Part shown: in pieces, positions 1-9,413 of the stretch | How positions within the stretch are numbered: the stretch's first letter is position 1 | Layout: each line of letters starts with the position of its first letter | Assembly: GCF_001613105.1 (NCBI RefSeq) | Contig: NZ_BDBS01000024.1 | Span: 62,001 to 126,000 of the forward strand | Direction: 5' to 3' | DNA: 64,000 bases | Origin: Nocardia pseudobrasiliensis NBRC 108224 | Lineage (GTDB): Bacteria; Actinomycetota; Actinomycetes; Mycobacteriales; Mycobacteriaceae | Made by a program: the position numbers and the translations under genes | The notes under the pieces: generated by a model | The model's database searches: none | Seen by the model: the letters and a program-made list of their open reading frames with translations, nothing else | Told to the model about the DNA's origin: nothing

Positions 1-1
1 G

Positions 2-3000
2 ACGGCCTACACCGGCATCGGTGTGGCGGCAATCAATGCCCGCCAGAACATGACCGGCTACTTTACGGGAATTCGTGAAGAGTCCCGCAGCACCTACCAG
101 CTCATGCGGGGACACCAGGCAGACCACGTCGAAGATGCCAGGGGGCGCTACAGCCAGTTGCAATCGCGGGCCGGCGCAGCCTTCTCCGGTATCCAGACCG
201 CGGCCACCAGCGCTCTCGGCGGCGTTCGCTCGATGACGAGTTCGCTGGTCAGTGCGATGGGCGGCTGGTTCAATGTCGTGGCGATCGCGGGTGTGCTGGC
301 TTTCACGCAGATCTCCAGTGCCATATCCGGTTTCAACGACAAGGTCGCCGCGGCAAAGAAGGATATGCAGGAGGCGCAGCAGTTCGACCTGAAGTTCAAG
401 CTCGACCTGAGCAAGGCGCTCAACAATTCGGACGGCCTGGTCGACGAGCAGGTCAAGGGGGTCATGCTCCAGAAGGTCGAGCAGTATCAGAAGACACTCG
501 ACTCCGCGATCTCGAAGAAGACCAGTTTCGCCGACCAATACGGCGAGCAGTGGAAAGACACCGACTGGTGGAATGTCGGTGAGCACCTGATCAATCTGAT
601 CGGTGGCGATATGGCCATCGGCGGTCTACTCGGTGGGACGGGTGGAGCTGCTCCGGATTCCTACAAGCTGGACCAGGCCGCCGACGCCGCCAAGGCGGTC
701 AAGGATCGGTTGTCGGATCTGAAGATCACCAATGAAGGCCTGACCTCCGCACTGACCGGTTCGAATATCGAATGGGACAGATTCAAGGTGCGCCTGCTCG
801 ACGGCAGTGAGGGCGGCCGAATCGCGGCCGAGCAGTTGCAGAGGACTCGCGACGAGTTCGTCGAATCGCAGAAGACCGCATCGCGGCTGCGTGACACCAT
901 CGACGAGTTGAAGTCGAAGAACCTCGAAGCCGCCGATGCGGTCGAGAAACTGACCAGTGTTCTTGCGCGCCAACGCAAGAACAATATGACCCAGGACGAC
1001 GCGAAGTCCCAGGCCTTCAGCGCGCTGGACGAGCTGAACAACTTCAAGCCGGTCGAGAACGGCGGAACGGTCTTCGAAGGCGACCAGATCAACCTCCGGA
1101 GCGAGAACGGCCGACGATACCGCGCTCTGCTGCTGTCGGTCGCGGGTGGCTACGACCAGTTGGCCTCGGCGTCGTATCAGGCTTCATTGAGTGTCAACAA
1201 CAATGAGGGTGCGGCGGCCGTCGCCGCTCAGAACGCTACGCAGGTGATCACCGACTCGGTGCGGGAACGAATCGCCGCGTACGTGGGCGAGGGTCAGGCA
1301 CTGGAGAACCTGATCACTCAATATCAGCTGGGTCCGAACAGCCTCCAGCAGCGCATCGATGCCGCGCGCGGCGGTAATCAGGCGGTGGCCACCGCGGTCG
1401 ATCCGACCGTCCCCGCTTCGGTAGCGAACAACCCGACCCTCGCGGCGTTGTTTCCCGCTCTGGTCCCAGGTGTTCCGCAGAACACCCAGCCGGGCGGCTT
1501 GTCCTCACTGTTCCCAAGCCTGCCCGCAACTCAGCCCAATCAAGTCGCGCCACAACCCGCGCCGCAGTCGGCCGTTCAGCAGCCGAATCCCGCGCCCCAG
1601 GTGGTTCCCGTTCAGCTGAAGGTGCCCGACTACAGCGGCAGCCTGCAGGCCTACAACGATTACGTCGCCGCTGTCGAGGCGGGCTACAACCAGAAGCTGT
1701 TGCCCGCTTTCACCGGATCCATCGATAAGGCGAACGCGCTCGGCACCGCGGTCTCGGGTGCCGCCGATACCGCCAAACCCGCGTTCGAGCTGATCACCGG
1801 TTATGTCAACGGTTTGAATATCGTGTTCGGCGACAACCTCGGTGACCAGAACGGTGCGCTGAAAGCGTGGAAGACGCTCTACAACACCATGGGTATCGAT
1901 ATCACCGCGATGTCGGACACCATGTTTCCGAAGCTCGTACAGGCGCTGACCGATCTGGGGAACCAGTTCAACACAACCCAGTCGGGGATCGCGACGAGTT
2001 TCGGCGGGATCAAACGCGGCGTCGCCGAACCGATCAACTGGCTGATTCAGAACGTCTTCAACGGCGGTCTGAAAAACGCGTGGAACGCTGTGCGGCAGGT
2101 GATTCCGTCGCTGCCGGAGTGGACGGTCACCGTCGAGCCGATCACCGGTTATTACTCCGGCGGTGTCATCCCCGGCTACACCCCGGGGCGTGACACCCAA
2201 GTCATCGCGGTCGGCGGCGGCGAGGCCATCCTGCGCCCCGAAGTCGTGCGGGCGATCGGCACCGATTGGGTGCACGGGGTAAATTCGGCGGCGCGGACCG
2301 GCGGCGTGGACAAGGTTCAGCAGCAGTTGGGCGGACGATTCGCGGGTGCCTTCGCCGACGGCGGCATCGTGGATACGATGAAATCGGCCATCCAGGAACG
2401 CTTCCCGGGAATGCAGCTGACCTCCGGCTACCGCAATGAGCCGGGCAGCTATCACTCTACCGGTCAGGCGGGGGATTTCTCCGACGGCACCGACGACACC
2501 CCCGGCATGCAGCGGCTGGCCGCGTGGATCGCGTCGAACTTCCTCGGCTCCACCATGGAGCTGATCCATCAGCCGTTCAATCACAACATCAAGAACCGTG
2601 CCTATGTCGGCGACGGCAATTCGGTGTACGGCCCCGCGACGATGGCCGAGCATCGCAATCACGTGCACTGGGCGCTCGCGCAGGCGCTGGGCAGTGCGGC
2701 GGGAACCACGATTCCCAATGAGGCGTGGGACGGGTTGTCGGCGGCGATAGGGCAGGTGCAGCAGTTGCTGTGGCAGCCCATGTCGCAGTTGACGGCCTCC
2801 ATGCCCGATTGGGGTAGCGCGGGGATGGCGCAGATTCCGTCGAAGATGCTCTCGACGGTGATGTCGGCCGTCTCGGAGATGGTCGGCAAGTCCAGTGACG
2901 TAGGGCTGACGCCGTTCGATATCTCCGCGGGCGCCGCGCAGTGGCGGCCGAATGTGATTGCCGCACTGGAGCGCGAGGGCTGGGCGGCCGATGAACGCAA

Positions 3001-4219
3001 TATCCGGCTGACGCTGGCGCAGATCCAGTCCGAATCCGCAGGCAATCCGAATATCACCCAGCAGGTCCAGGATGTGAACTCCGGCGGCAATGAGGCCATA
3101 GGTCTGCTGCAGGTCACCCCCGGTACCTTCGCCGCCCATCGCAATCCGGCGCTGCCCAACGATCGCACCAACCCGGACGCGAATATCAGTGCGGCGCTGC
3201 GGTATTACCGCAGCCGCTACGGCAACGACCTCGGCGCGCAATGGGGTCAGGGACACGGCTACGACCAGGGCGGCTGGCTGCCGCACGGCGGTTGGGGATG
3301 GAATCTGTCGGGCAAGGCCGAGCCGGTATTCACCAACGAGCAGTGGCAGCTCATGACCGCGCAGCTGAGTGAGTTAGCCTCTGCGGTACCGGGTTTGGGC
3401 AAGATGACGGTGCCGACCGGGCCCGCGGAATTCGTCGACAATCTGCGCAAGGTCGTGGCGGCCGCGGGCAAGGCGATTGCCGATCTGGTCCAGGCGCGCG
3501 ATGCCGCTACGGCGAAGCTGAACCAGAAGGGCAGTACGCCGCAAACCTCACCGGATGCCAGCGGCGGCGGCACGCAGGCCAAGGTCGATCCGAACACCGT
3601 CGATCAGGCCAAGGACGGCCTTGCCACCGGCGAACTCAACACCGACGCGGTGCCCACCGGCAACCGCGACGGCGACATCACCCCGACCAACCCGGACCCG
3701 GAATCGGCCGCCACCGGCCTCGCCCAGGGCTCCCCGGCCACGGGTACCGACCAGAGCGACAATTCGGGCACCCTCGGCAACCCGACCCCGGCATCCCCGG
3801 GCGACCCCGCGGGTGCGACCCAGCCGCAGAAGAACACCCAGGACGCTGCCGACGAGGCCTACCGCACAGCGGCCATGACCACCCGCGATCCCCAGCACTA
3901 CCAGCAGATCTGGGATACCGCGGGCAAGAGCTTCCTCAAATCCACCTGGAACCAGTTCACCTCCGACCTGGGCATCACCGGCAACGGCTTCCTCTCCCAG
4001 ATCGTGTCCGCGGGCCAGAGCTCCGACAACCAGCTCAACCAGGTCATCACCCATGAGCTGAACAAGAACGACACGGTCAAAGCCGTCCAGAAGGCCATCG
4101 CCGACGCGCCGCGGGTGGTCGAGGAACACATCCACTATCACGTCACCAATATCGAAGAAGCATTGCGTAAGAACGCGATTCGGCAGCGTCAGAACGCGGC
4201 CGCGTTCATCGCGCGCTGA
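2..4219 (+). CDS. Phage tape measure protein with peptidase M15-like and lytic transglycosylase domains (5' truncated by window edge)
   Basis: The frame is open from base 2; a GTG at 23 exists, but no stop lies upstream of it, so the true start is probably left of the window. Residues are counted from that GTG. A long helical N-terminal half is followed by a Pro/Gln-rich linker (about 490-535) and a Gly-rich segment with GGVIPGYTPGRD and GGGEAILRPE (about 708-740), typical of actinophage tape measures. Residues 780-890 carry an M15-type zinc site (HSTGQAGD, then HVHW). Residues 973-1075 look like a soluble lytic transglycosylase (ESAGNP, EAIGLLQVTPGTF). Such proteins set tail length and can open the cell wall during DNA entry. 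The C-terminal third is Thr/Pro/Gly-rich. It heads a tail operon with a distal tail gene 36 bases downstream. Confidence 0.9.
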   Translation, partial: TAYTGIGVAAINARQNMTGYFTGIREESRSTYQLMRGHQADHVEDARGRYSQLQSRAGAAFSGIQTAATSALGGVRSMTSSLVSAMGGWFNVVAIAGVLAFTQISSAISGFNDKVAAAKKDMQEAQQFDLKFKLDLSKALNNSDGLVDEQVKGVMLQKVEQYQKTLDSAISKKTSFADQYGEQWKDTDWWNVGEHLINLIGGDMAIGGLLGGTGGAAPDSYKLDQAADAAKAVKDRLSDLKITNEGLTSALTGSNIEWDRFKVRLLDGSEGGRIAAEQLQRTRDEFVESQKTASRLRDTIDELKSKNLEAADAVEKLTSVLARQRKNNMTQDDAKSQAFSALDELNNFKPVENGGTVFEGDQINLRSENGRRYRALLLSVAGGYDQLASASYQASLSVNNNEGAAAVAAQNATQVITDSVRERIAAYVGEGQALENLITQYQLGPNSLQQRIDAARGGNQAVATAVDPTVPASVANNPTLAALFPALVPGVPQNTQPGGLSSLFPSLPATQPNQVAPQPAPQSAVQQPNPAPQVVPVQLKVPDYSGSLQAYNDYVAAVEAGYNQKLLPAFTGSIDKANALGTAVSGAADTAKPAFELITGYVNGLNIVFGDNLGDQNGALKAWKTLYNTMGIDITAMSDTMFPKLVQALTDLGNQFNTTQSGIATSFGGIKRGVAEPINWLIQNVFNGGLKNAWNAVRQVIPSLPEWTVTVEPITGYYSGGVIPGYTPGRDTQVIAVGGGEAILRPEVVRAIGTDWVHGVNSAARTGGVDKVQQQLGGRFAGAFADGGIVDTMKSAIQERFPGMQLTSGYRNEPGSYHSTGQAGDFSDGTDDTPGMQRLAAWIASNFLGSTMELIHQPFNHNIKNRAYVGDGNSVYGPATMAEHRNHVHWALAQALGSAAGTTIPNEAWDGLSAAIGQVQQLLWQPMSQLTASMPDWGSAGMAQIPSKMLSTVMSAVSEMVGKSSDVGLTPFDISAGAAQWRPNVIAALEREGWAADERNIRLTLAQIQSESAGNPNITQQVQDVNSGGNEAIGLLQVTPGTFAAHRNPALPNDRTNPDANISAALRYYRSRYGNDLGAQWGQGHGYDQGGWLPHGGWGWNLSGKAEPVFTNEQWQLMTAQLSELASAVPGLGKMTVPTGPAEFVDNLRKVVAAAGKAIADLVQARDAATAKLNQKGSTPQTSPDASGGGTQAKVDPNTVDQAKDGLATGELNTDAVPTGNRDGDITPTNPDPESAATGLAQGSPATGTDQSDNSGTLGNPTPASPGDPAGATQPQKNTQDAADEAYRTAAMTTRDPQHYQQIWDTAGKSFLKSTWNQFTSDLGITGNGFLSQIVSAGQSSDNQLNQVITHELNKNDTVKAVQKAIADAPRVVEEHIHYHVTNIEEALRKNAIRQRQNAAAFIAR

Positions 4220-4254
4220 GCCGACCACCGACAACCGAATAGGCGAATACTGCT

Positions 4255-5142
4255 GTGGACAACCGCACGCTCGTGGAGATCGAAGGCTGCAACGGCAGCT
4301 GGTTCACGATTTCCGGGCCCGGCATGGGCGACCAGGGCATCATCCTGGGAACCGATCTCGAAGGCATCTACGACGCGCCCGTCAAGACCATCTACACCGA
4401 GCATGCGCACCAGATCGGCGCGAGTTACGCCGGAATGCGATATCTCAAGCGCGACATCGTATTCGGAGTGTGGATCGACGGATTCAACGGTGACACCTGG
4501 CAGTTCAACGACAGCGAGTGGCGCAAGGCATGGTCCTACGACCGGGACACCAAGATCTGGGTCACCACCCAGGAGTCGGGCCGCCGCTGTCTGAAGGCGC
4601 GACTGTCCGAACAGCCGCAGTTCAAACCGGAGAAGGATCCCAACCTCACCAAATCCGCGCGCGTGGTGATGACCATCGTCAGCGGTGACCCCTGGTGGTA
4701 CGAGGAACGCGACTACACCAGCACCTGGGTATTGAGCTCGGGGACGTCGGGCTCGGGCACGGTGACCGTCGACAATCCCACCGATCAGCCGGTGTGGATG
4801 AAATGGGTGCTCCAGGGCGGCGCGCGATGGACGATCCCCGATTTCAGCTTCGGCGACAACACCTTCGGACGTGCGGTACAGGACAAGGACCGCAAGATAC
4901 AGATGCCCAAACAGAAGCCGGGCCAGGAATTCCGCATCGACACCGATCCGCACGAGGATATGCTGCGCGACCCGGCGGGCACGCAGGTGTGGTCACTGAT
5001 GGGCGGCGTGACATTCAACTACCCACTTCCCGCCTACACCACGAGGATTCAGCTGCCGGTGTCGGTGGCCGAAGCCGACGCCGGAGTCGGCGTGCAGGTG
5101 CGGTGCGCGCGCGCGTGGAGCCGACCGTGGGGGCTGGAATGA
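4255..5142 (+). CDS. Phage distal tail (Dit-like) / minor tail protein
   Basis: This is a 295-residue protein starting at GTG 4255, without a strong ribosome site. Its opening, with EIEGCNGSWFTISGPGMGDQ followed by GIILGTDLEGIYD, matches the first minor tail protein that follows the tape measure in many actinophages (siphovirus-type tail component family). In such phages this protein forms the hub linking the tail tube to the tip. A beta-rich composition with many Trp and Tyr residues fits. Its stop overlaps the start of the next gene by four bases (ATGA), so the two are probably translationally coupled. Family assignment rests on position and N-terminal pattern. Confidence 0.75.
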   Translation: MDNRTLVEIEGCNGSWFTISGPGMGDQGIILGTDLEGIYDAPVKTIYTEHAHQIGASYAGMRYLKRDIVFGVWIDGFNGDTWQFNDSEWRKAWSYDRDTKIWVTTQESGRRCLKARLSEQPQFKPEKDPNLTKSARVVMTIVSGDPWWYEERDYTSTWVLSSGTSGSGTVTVDNPTDQPVWMKWVLQGGARWTIPDFSFGDNTFGRAVQDKDRKIQMPKQKPGQEFRIDTDPHEDMLRDPAGTQVWSLMGGVTFNYPLPAYTTRIQLPVSVAEADAGVGVQVRCARAWSRPWGLE

Positions 5143-6776
5143 GCGTCCCCACAGTCGATTTCGACGCGGTCTATGAACGATTCCGCGCCAACGCCGCCGA
5201 TGAGCGGTTCCGGCGGCTCGCACCGCCGCTGGTGCGAATCTGGGACGGCAACTGGCAGCTGCGCGGCCGGGTCACCCGCATCGTGTCCGCGGAGATCAAC
5301 GAGGTCAACAACGACACCGGCATGGCCACGATCGAACTGCCGCTGGACTATTGGATCAGCGATTGGGTGGTCAACCTCGAGAAGCGGACGTCGAATATCC
5401 ACCTGACCGTGGACAAGGACAATATTCGCTGGTCGGGTCGGATGGATTCGTTCACCGTCCGCAAGAACGCCGACGGTTCGGGTGTGCTGGCGCTGTCGTT
5501 CAAACACGACTACGAAGAACTCAAACACATCATCTGCTATCCGAATCCGTTCCTGCCGCCGGAGGTGCAGTTCCCGAAGTTGTGGTTCTGCTTCGGCCCG
5601 GCCAAGTGGGCGCTGAAGCTGACAGCCCACTTGAACATCATGCGGCTCAACGGCAAGTTCTGGGACCTCAGCCCCGACCCCATGGATCCCGCCTACTGGC
5701 CCTCCGACGGCCGCTCCAGCTGGTCGATGGTGGTCAAGCCCGATCCGATCGGAATCGACAATTCCCTTCCCGCGCTGGTGATCTCGCGCATGAAGTCGCT
5801 GCACGACGCCAGTAAGAAGATCGTCGCCGACGCCCAGTTGACCTGGACCTTCCGCCGATTCCTCCCCGGCGACCCCGAACCGTGGCCCGGCGCGAACCTG
5901 CGCTACGGATGTCTGGTCATCGACCTCGAGGACCGCTCCGGATTCACCAAGGGCACCAGCTTCTTCGGCGATCTGTTCGGCGGCCTGGTCCGCGCGTTCG
6001 TCAACCTCGGCTCCGACGGCCTGAAAGAGGGCATCGACATCATCGACGACCCCTCGATACCGGCCGAATACCGCGACCCCGACTTCAAAGGCACACTGCC
6101 GGAAGCACCCTGGGTGATCTACCGCGACGGCCCGCACACCGGCATCCAGACCAGCGAGTTCACCGTCAAACCCGCCACCGACGTCGGCGTCATCGCGGGC
6201 GGCCACTCACCGGCGGGCGTGAACGAGCTGATCGGCGCGGCCATCCAGACCGTCGGCGACCTCATCGCGGCCGCGGTCTTCGTCCCGCCGATCGGCGGCG
6301 CGCTGGACCGGATCCTGGCCCCGCTCTACACCGATGTGCTGTTCAGCTTCGGCAAGTGGGGATTTCCCGACCGCAAGGCGAAACTCGGCTGGTCGCACTA
6401 TCACGAGCATTTCCAGGAGGGCGCGGACAAGGCCTACAGCCTCGGCTGGCTGCTGGCGATGCGCGCCGGGCAGTGGGCGACCCGGGAGACGACCAGTCAT
6501 GAAGTGGTGGTCGCCGATGGTGCGCCGTACCATATCGGTGGCCGGGGATTCGGACATTTCTACCTCGGCGACCGCGTCGGCTCCACCGTGCGCGGTATGG
6601 CCCCGGGCCGCGTATTCGTCGACCGCGTCACCCAGGTGTCGCTGGCATGGAACCGCGAGCAGGCGCCCGGCTGGAAGATCACCGTCGGCCAACGCGAAGA
6701 CCAGGACCCCGTGATCAAGGCATGGGAGCAACTGCGCGAAATCCTCAGCCTGATACAGGATCTCGGCGTGCTGTGA
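5139..6776 (+). CDS. Phage tail tip protein, Gp37-like
   Basis: A 545-residue protein starting at the ATG that overlaps the previous stop. An open frame extends upstream, but this ATG gives the sensible N-terminus and the ATGA overlap. The opening region (LVRIWDGNWQLRGRV, then VNNDTGMATIELPLD) matches the tail protein family named after Gp37 of Rhodococcus phage ReqiPepy6, which normally follows the distal tail protein. It is expected to be a baseplate or tail-tip component. A mid-protein hydrophobic stretch (GAAIQTVGDLIAAAVFVPPI) resembles the internal hydrophobic segment seen in these proteins. No enzymatic motif was recognised. Confidence 0.75.
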   Translation: MSVPTVDFDAVYERFRANAADERFRRLAPPLVRIWDGNWQLRGRVTRIVSAEINEVNNDTGMATIELPLDYWISDWVVNLEKRTSNIHLTVDKDNIRWSGRMDSFTVRKNADGSGVLALSFKHDYEELKHIICYPNPFLPPEVQFPKLWFCFGPAKWALKLTAHLNIMRLNGKFWDLSPDPMDPAYWPSDGRSSWSMVVKPDPIGIDNSLPALVISRMKSLHDASKKIVADAQLTWTFRRFLPGDPEPWPGANLRYGCLVIDLEDRSGFTKGTSFFGDLFGGLVRAFVNLGSDGLKEGIDIIDDPSIPAEYRDPDFKGTLPEAPWVIYRDGPHTGIQTSEFTVKPATDVGVIAGGHSPAGVNELIGAAIQTVGDLIAAAVFVPPIGGALDRILAPLYTDVLFSFGKWGFPDRKAKLGWSHYHEHFQEGADKAYSLGWLLAMRAGQWATRETTSHEVVVADGAPYHIGGRGFGHFYLGDRVGSTVRGMAPGRVFVDRVTQVSLAWNREQAPGWKITVGQREDQDPVIKAWEQLREILSLIQDLGVL

Positions 6777-6806
6777 CCGAAAACTGAATAGAGGACATAC
6801 GTTTCG

Positions 6807-7253
6807 ATGTTGAAGACCATCGAGGACACCGATTTCGACGACCCCGAAGACCACTTCGCGGCCGCCTTGCAGAACGTCCCGGGACTAGGCCCCGGCGGTG
6901 TGGCGATCCCGCTGGCCTGGGCGCAGATCATCTCCAAACACCTGGTCGAATGCGGATATGTGTTCGCGCCCTGGCTGCGACGGCTGGCCGACGCGGACGG
7001 CAGGATCGACGTGAAGAATCTGCCCGAGCAGACCAAGAAGCTGCAGCGTCCGGCGCGCGGCCCGAACCACGCGTGGAATCCCGCGGTGCGCTGGGTGCCC
7101 ATGGACACCCCCGATCCGGAACCGGTCGTGCTGCCCGACGTCAACACCCTCACCGACCAGGAACGCGGTGCGCTGCTGGAGATGTTCCGCGCCCGCGGCG
7201 ACCTGCCCGAGCCGGTCCTCGACGACGACATCGCCCGTGTGATCGAGGGCTGA
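6807..7253 (+). CDS. Phage gene-29-like protein (DUF2744-like)
   Basis: A 148-residue protein with ATG at 6807 and a GAGGA motif at 6791-6795. It resembles the phage gene 29 family found in Rhodococcus and Mycobacterium phages just after the tail-tip gene. Supporting patterns are DDPEDHFAAALQNVP near the start, a central region rich in Trp, Pro and Asn (HAWNPAVRWVP), and an acidic C-terminus. The molecular role is unknown. It is the last gene before a 140-bp non-coding gap that separates the tail-tip block from the lysis block. Confidence 0.6.
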   Translation: MLKTIEDTDFDDPEDHFAAALQNVPGLGPGGVAIPLAWAQIISKHLVECGYVFAPWLRRLADADGRIDVKNLPEQTKKLQRPARGPNHAWNPAVRWVPMDTPDPEPVVLPDVNTLTDQERGALLEMFRARGDLPEPVLDDDIARVIEG

Positions 7254-7312
7254 GCCTGTCCCGACACCGAGGGAAACATCTACCACCCGCCCGAACGGCA
7301 GGTGAGAATCGG

Positions 7313-7353
7313 GAGACAACCGGCCGCGATCTCCCCGCGGCCGCAGCTGTCTC
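7313..7353 (+). terminator. Two-part hairpin between tail-tip and lysis genes
   Basis: GAGACA (7313-7318) pairs with TGTCTC (7348-7353). Inside it CGGCCGCG (7321-7328) pairs with CGCGGCCG (7336-7343) around a 7-base loop. There is no U-tract, so this may be an attenuator or RNA processing site rather than a simple terminator. It sits in the only sizeable gap of the late operon, just ahead of the endolysin. Confidence 0.4.
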
Positions 7354-7393
7354 GCCGTCGCTGCTTCCCGCACAGGTTCGTTGGAGTTCCCCG

Positions 7394-8800
7394 TTGATTC
7401 GATGCATGCCCCTGAAACAAGGCACCTACACGATCGCCTCCGGGTTCGGAATCCGCGGTGGCAGCATGCATTACGGCCTGGACTTCGCCGCCGCCGACGG
7501 CACTCCGATCTACGCGGCGCAGGCCGGAACCGTTGCCTATATCGGGCCGGCGCAGGGCTTCGCGCAATGGATCGTCCTCGATCATCCGGCGCAGGCGGGC
7601 GGCGGCACCACGGTGTACGGGCACATGTGGGACGCGCACGCCACCGGATTGAAACTGGGTGATTGGGTCGCGGCCGGACAGCTGATCGCCTACGTCGGCA
7701 ACAATGGCGAATCCAGTGGCCCGCATTGCCATTTCGAGGTACACCCGAGCGTGTGGCGGCCGGGCTCGCAGATCGACCCGGCGCTGTGGCTGGCCGGTGC
7801 GACCGAACCGGGCGCTCCGGTGCCGCCGCAGCCGCAGACCTACTTCGGTATCGATATCGCCTCGTATCAGGCCGGGCTGGATATGGCCGCGGTCAAGGCC
7901 GAGGGCTTCGCCTACGTGCTGGCCAAGGCCACCGAGGGCGACAGCTACGTCAACCCGTTCTACTGCGAGCAGCGCGACGGTGCGCGCGCGGCCGGAATGC
8001 TGTTCGGCGCGTATCACTATGTGCGCGAGGGCAGTTCGGCCGCAGCGCAGGCCGAGCACTACGCCGCGGCCGAGCCGGACCGGGCGATACCGGTCATGCT
8101 CGATGTCGAAATCGGCTCCGGTGGTGTGGAACTCGTCCGTGAATTGGTCGCCGAGTTCACCGCCCGCGGCTACCGCGTCAATCTGATCTACCTGCCCAAC
8201 TGGTACTGGTCCGGCAATCTGGGCAGCCCCGACCTCACCGGCCTGCCGCCGCTGATGTCGTCGAACTACGTCGACGGCTCCGGCTACGCCGCCACCCTCT
8301 ACCCCGGCGACACCCATCGCGGCTGGAACGGCTACGGCGGCAATTCCGTCGCGGTGTTCCAGTTCTCCGACAGGGGCCTGGCCGCCGGACACGCACTCGA
8401 CGTCAACGCCTTTCGCGGCACACCCGCCGAACTGGCCGCCCTGTTCGACACCCAGGAGAACGACTTGCCCTACACACCCGAAGATCTCAAAGCGATCGTC
8501 TTCGACTGCCTGAAGACCTACGTCGGCCCGATGGGCAGCGATATCAAAGACATTCGCTTCGAGCTGACCGGCGGCCGCGACTCCGGCCAGTACCCGGGCC
8601 ATCCGTCGCTCTACGACATCCGCGCGGGCAAACCCGGCGCGGAAGTGTTCCACGGCACGGTCACCCGCTTCATCCAGGAACTCGACGCCAAGGTCGAAAC
8701 CCTGTCCCGCGAGAACGCGGTGCTCGCCGAGAGGCTCACCGAACTGCTCGCGCGCCCGATCGCGGCCCCCACCACCGATACGGAGAATTCCCATGGCTGA
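7394..8800 (+). CDS. Endolysin: M23 peptidase plus GH25 muramidase
   Basis: The likely start is TTG 7394, because GGAG at 7383-7386 lies 7 bases before it; an in-frame ATG at 7406 is the alternative. The product is 468 residues. The N-terminal domain is an M23 (LytM-type) metallopeptidase with ligands in MHYGLDFA (about residue 25) and HCHFEV (about 110). The second domain, from about residue 150, is a GH25 muramidase: GIDIASYQAG, AKATEGDSYVNP, GAYHYVREG, the catalytic-strand MLDVEIG, and LDVNAF near its end. A C-terminal coiled coil (ELDAKVETLSREN region) follows. It probably cuts both peptide and glycan bonds of peptidoglycan at lysis. Its end overlaps the holin gene by eight bases. Confidence 0.9.
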   Translation: MIRCMPLKQGTYTIASGFGIRGGSMHYGLDFAAADGTPIYAAQAGTVAYIGPAQGFAQWIVLDHPAQAGGGTTVYGHMWDAHATGLKLGDWVAAGQLIAYVGNNGESSGPHCHFEVHPSVWRPGSQIDPALWLAGATEPGAPVPPQPQTYFGIDIASYQAGLDMAAVKAEGFAYVLAKATEGDSYVNPFYCEQRDGARAAGMLFGAYHYVREGSSAAAQAEHYAAAEPDRAIPVMLDVEIGSGGVELVRELVAEFTARGYRVNLIYLPNWYWSGNLGSPDLTGLPPLMSSNYVDGSGYAATLYPGDTHRGWNGYGGNSVAVFQFSDRGLAAGHALDVNAFRGTPAELAALFDTQENDLPYTPEDLKAIVFDCLKTYVGPMGSDIKDIRFELTGGRDSGQYPGHPSLYDIRAGKPGAEVFHGTVTRFIQELDAKVETLSRENAVLAERLTELLARPIAAPTTDTENSHG

Positions 8801-9005
8801 TGTTTTCACCAAGGCCGGTCTCGTCGACGCCGGTAAGCGGGCGCTCAAGACCTTCGCCCAGACGCTCGCGGCCTCGCTGGCCGTATTCACCGGTGTGCTG
8901 GACACCAACTGGACCGCCAGCCTCGGCGCGGCCGGTCTCGCGGCCCTGATCTCGCTGCTGCACAACATCGCCGGTGACGCGGCCGCCTCGGGTCAGGTGC
9001 GGTAA
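8793..9005 (+). CDS. Phage holin, r1t-type
   Basis: A 70-residue protein with ATG 8793 and GGAG at 8782-8785, seven bases upstream. It overlaps the end of the endolysin gene. The pattern AGKRALKTFAQTLAASLAV followed by a Trp-Thr-Ala-Ser-Leu segment and a second helix GLAALISLLHNIAG is that of small two-helix holins of the r1t group, common in actinophages. It is expected to insert in the inner membrane and time endolysin release. Position directly after the endolysin supports the call. Confidence 0.82.
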   Translation: MADVFTKAGLVDAGKRALKTFAQTLAASLAVFTGVLDTNWTASLGAAGLAALISLLHNIAGDAAASGQVR

Positions 9006-9011
9006 GCCACC

Positions 9012-9413
9012 GTGCCCGACACCCATCCGTGGGTGGTGTGGGCCTCGGTCGTCGTCGCGGTCATCACGATCGCGGCGGCGGCCGTGCCGAAGGTCCGTGA
9101 ACTCCTCCGCCCGCTTCTCGACTTCATCTACGGATTCCGTGTGAGCCGCATCAAGCGTCAGGCCCGAATCGAGGCCGCCGCGGCGGTCCTCAACGATCAG
9201 CGCGTCGAACTGCTCTCAGTCCAATTGTCCGGCGTCGCCGCGCAGTTGGACGGCGTGCTGCGCCAGTCGAGAGAGGATGCCATTCGCTATCAAACCGAAA
9301 TTGCCTCCCTGCGTACCGAATTGGCGGATACCAAACGTGAGCTCGCCGCCAGTCGAGTCGAAATCGCGGCGCTGCGAGCCGAATTGGCAGAGTATCGAGG
9401 AGCGCAGGCGTGA
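9012..9413 (+). CDS. Small membrane protein with C-terminal coiled coil, possible second holin
   Basis: A 133-residue protein starting at GTG 9012, six bases after the holin stop. One N-terminal transmembrane helix (WVVWASVVVAVITIAAAAV, residues about 8-27) is followed by a basic stretch and a long heptad-like coiled coil rich in Leu, Glu, Arg and Ala to the end. Single-helix proteins with coiled-coil tails often sit beside holins in mycobacteriophages and may act as holin partners. That role is inferred from context. Its stop overlaps the next gene's GTG (GTGA). Confidence 0.6.
   Translation: MPDTHPWVVWASVVVAVITIAAAAVPKVRELLRPLLDFIYGFRVSRIKRQARIEAAAAVLNDQRVELLSVQLSGVAAQLDGVLRQSREDAIRYQTEIASLRTELADTKRELAASRVEIAALRAELAEYRGAQA

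Noticed and set aside
1505..3286. Long minus-strand frame opposite the tape measure gene
   Set aside because: Arg/Gly-rich, no domains, and fully antisense to a well-supported phage gene; an artefact of high GC.
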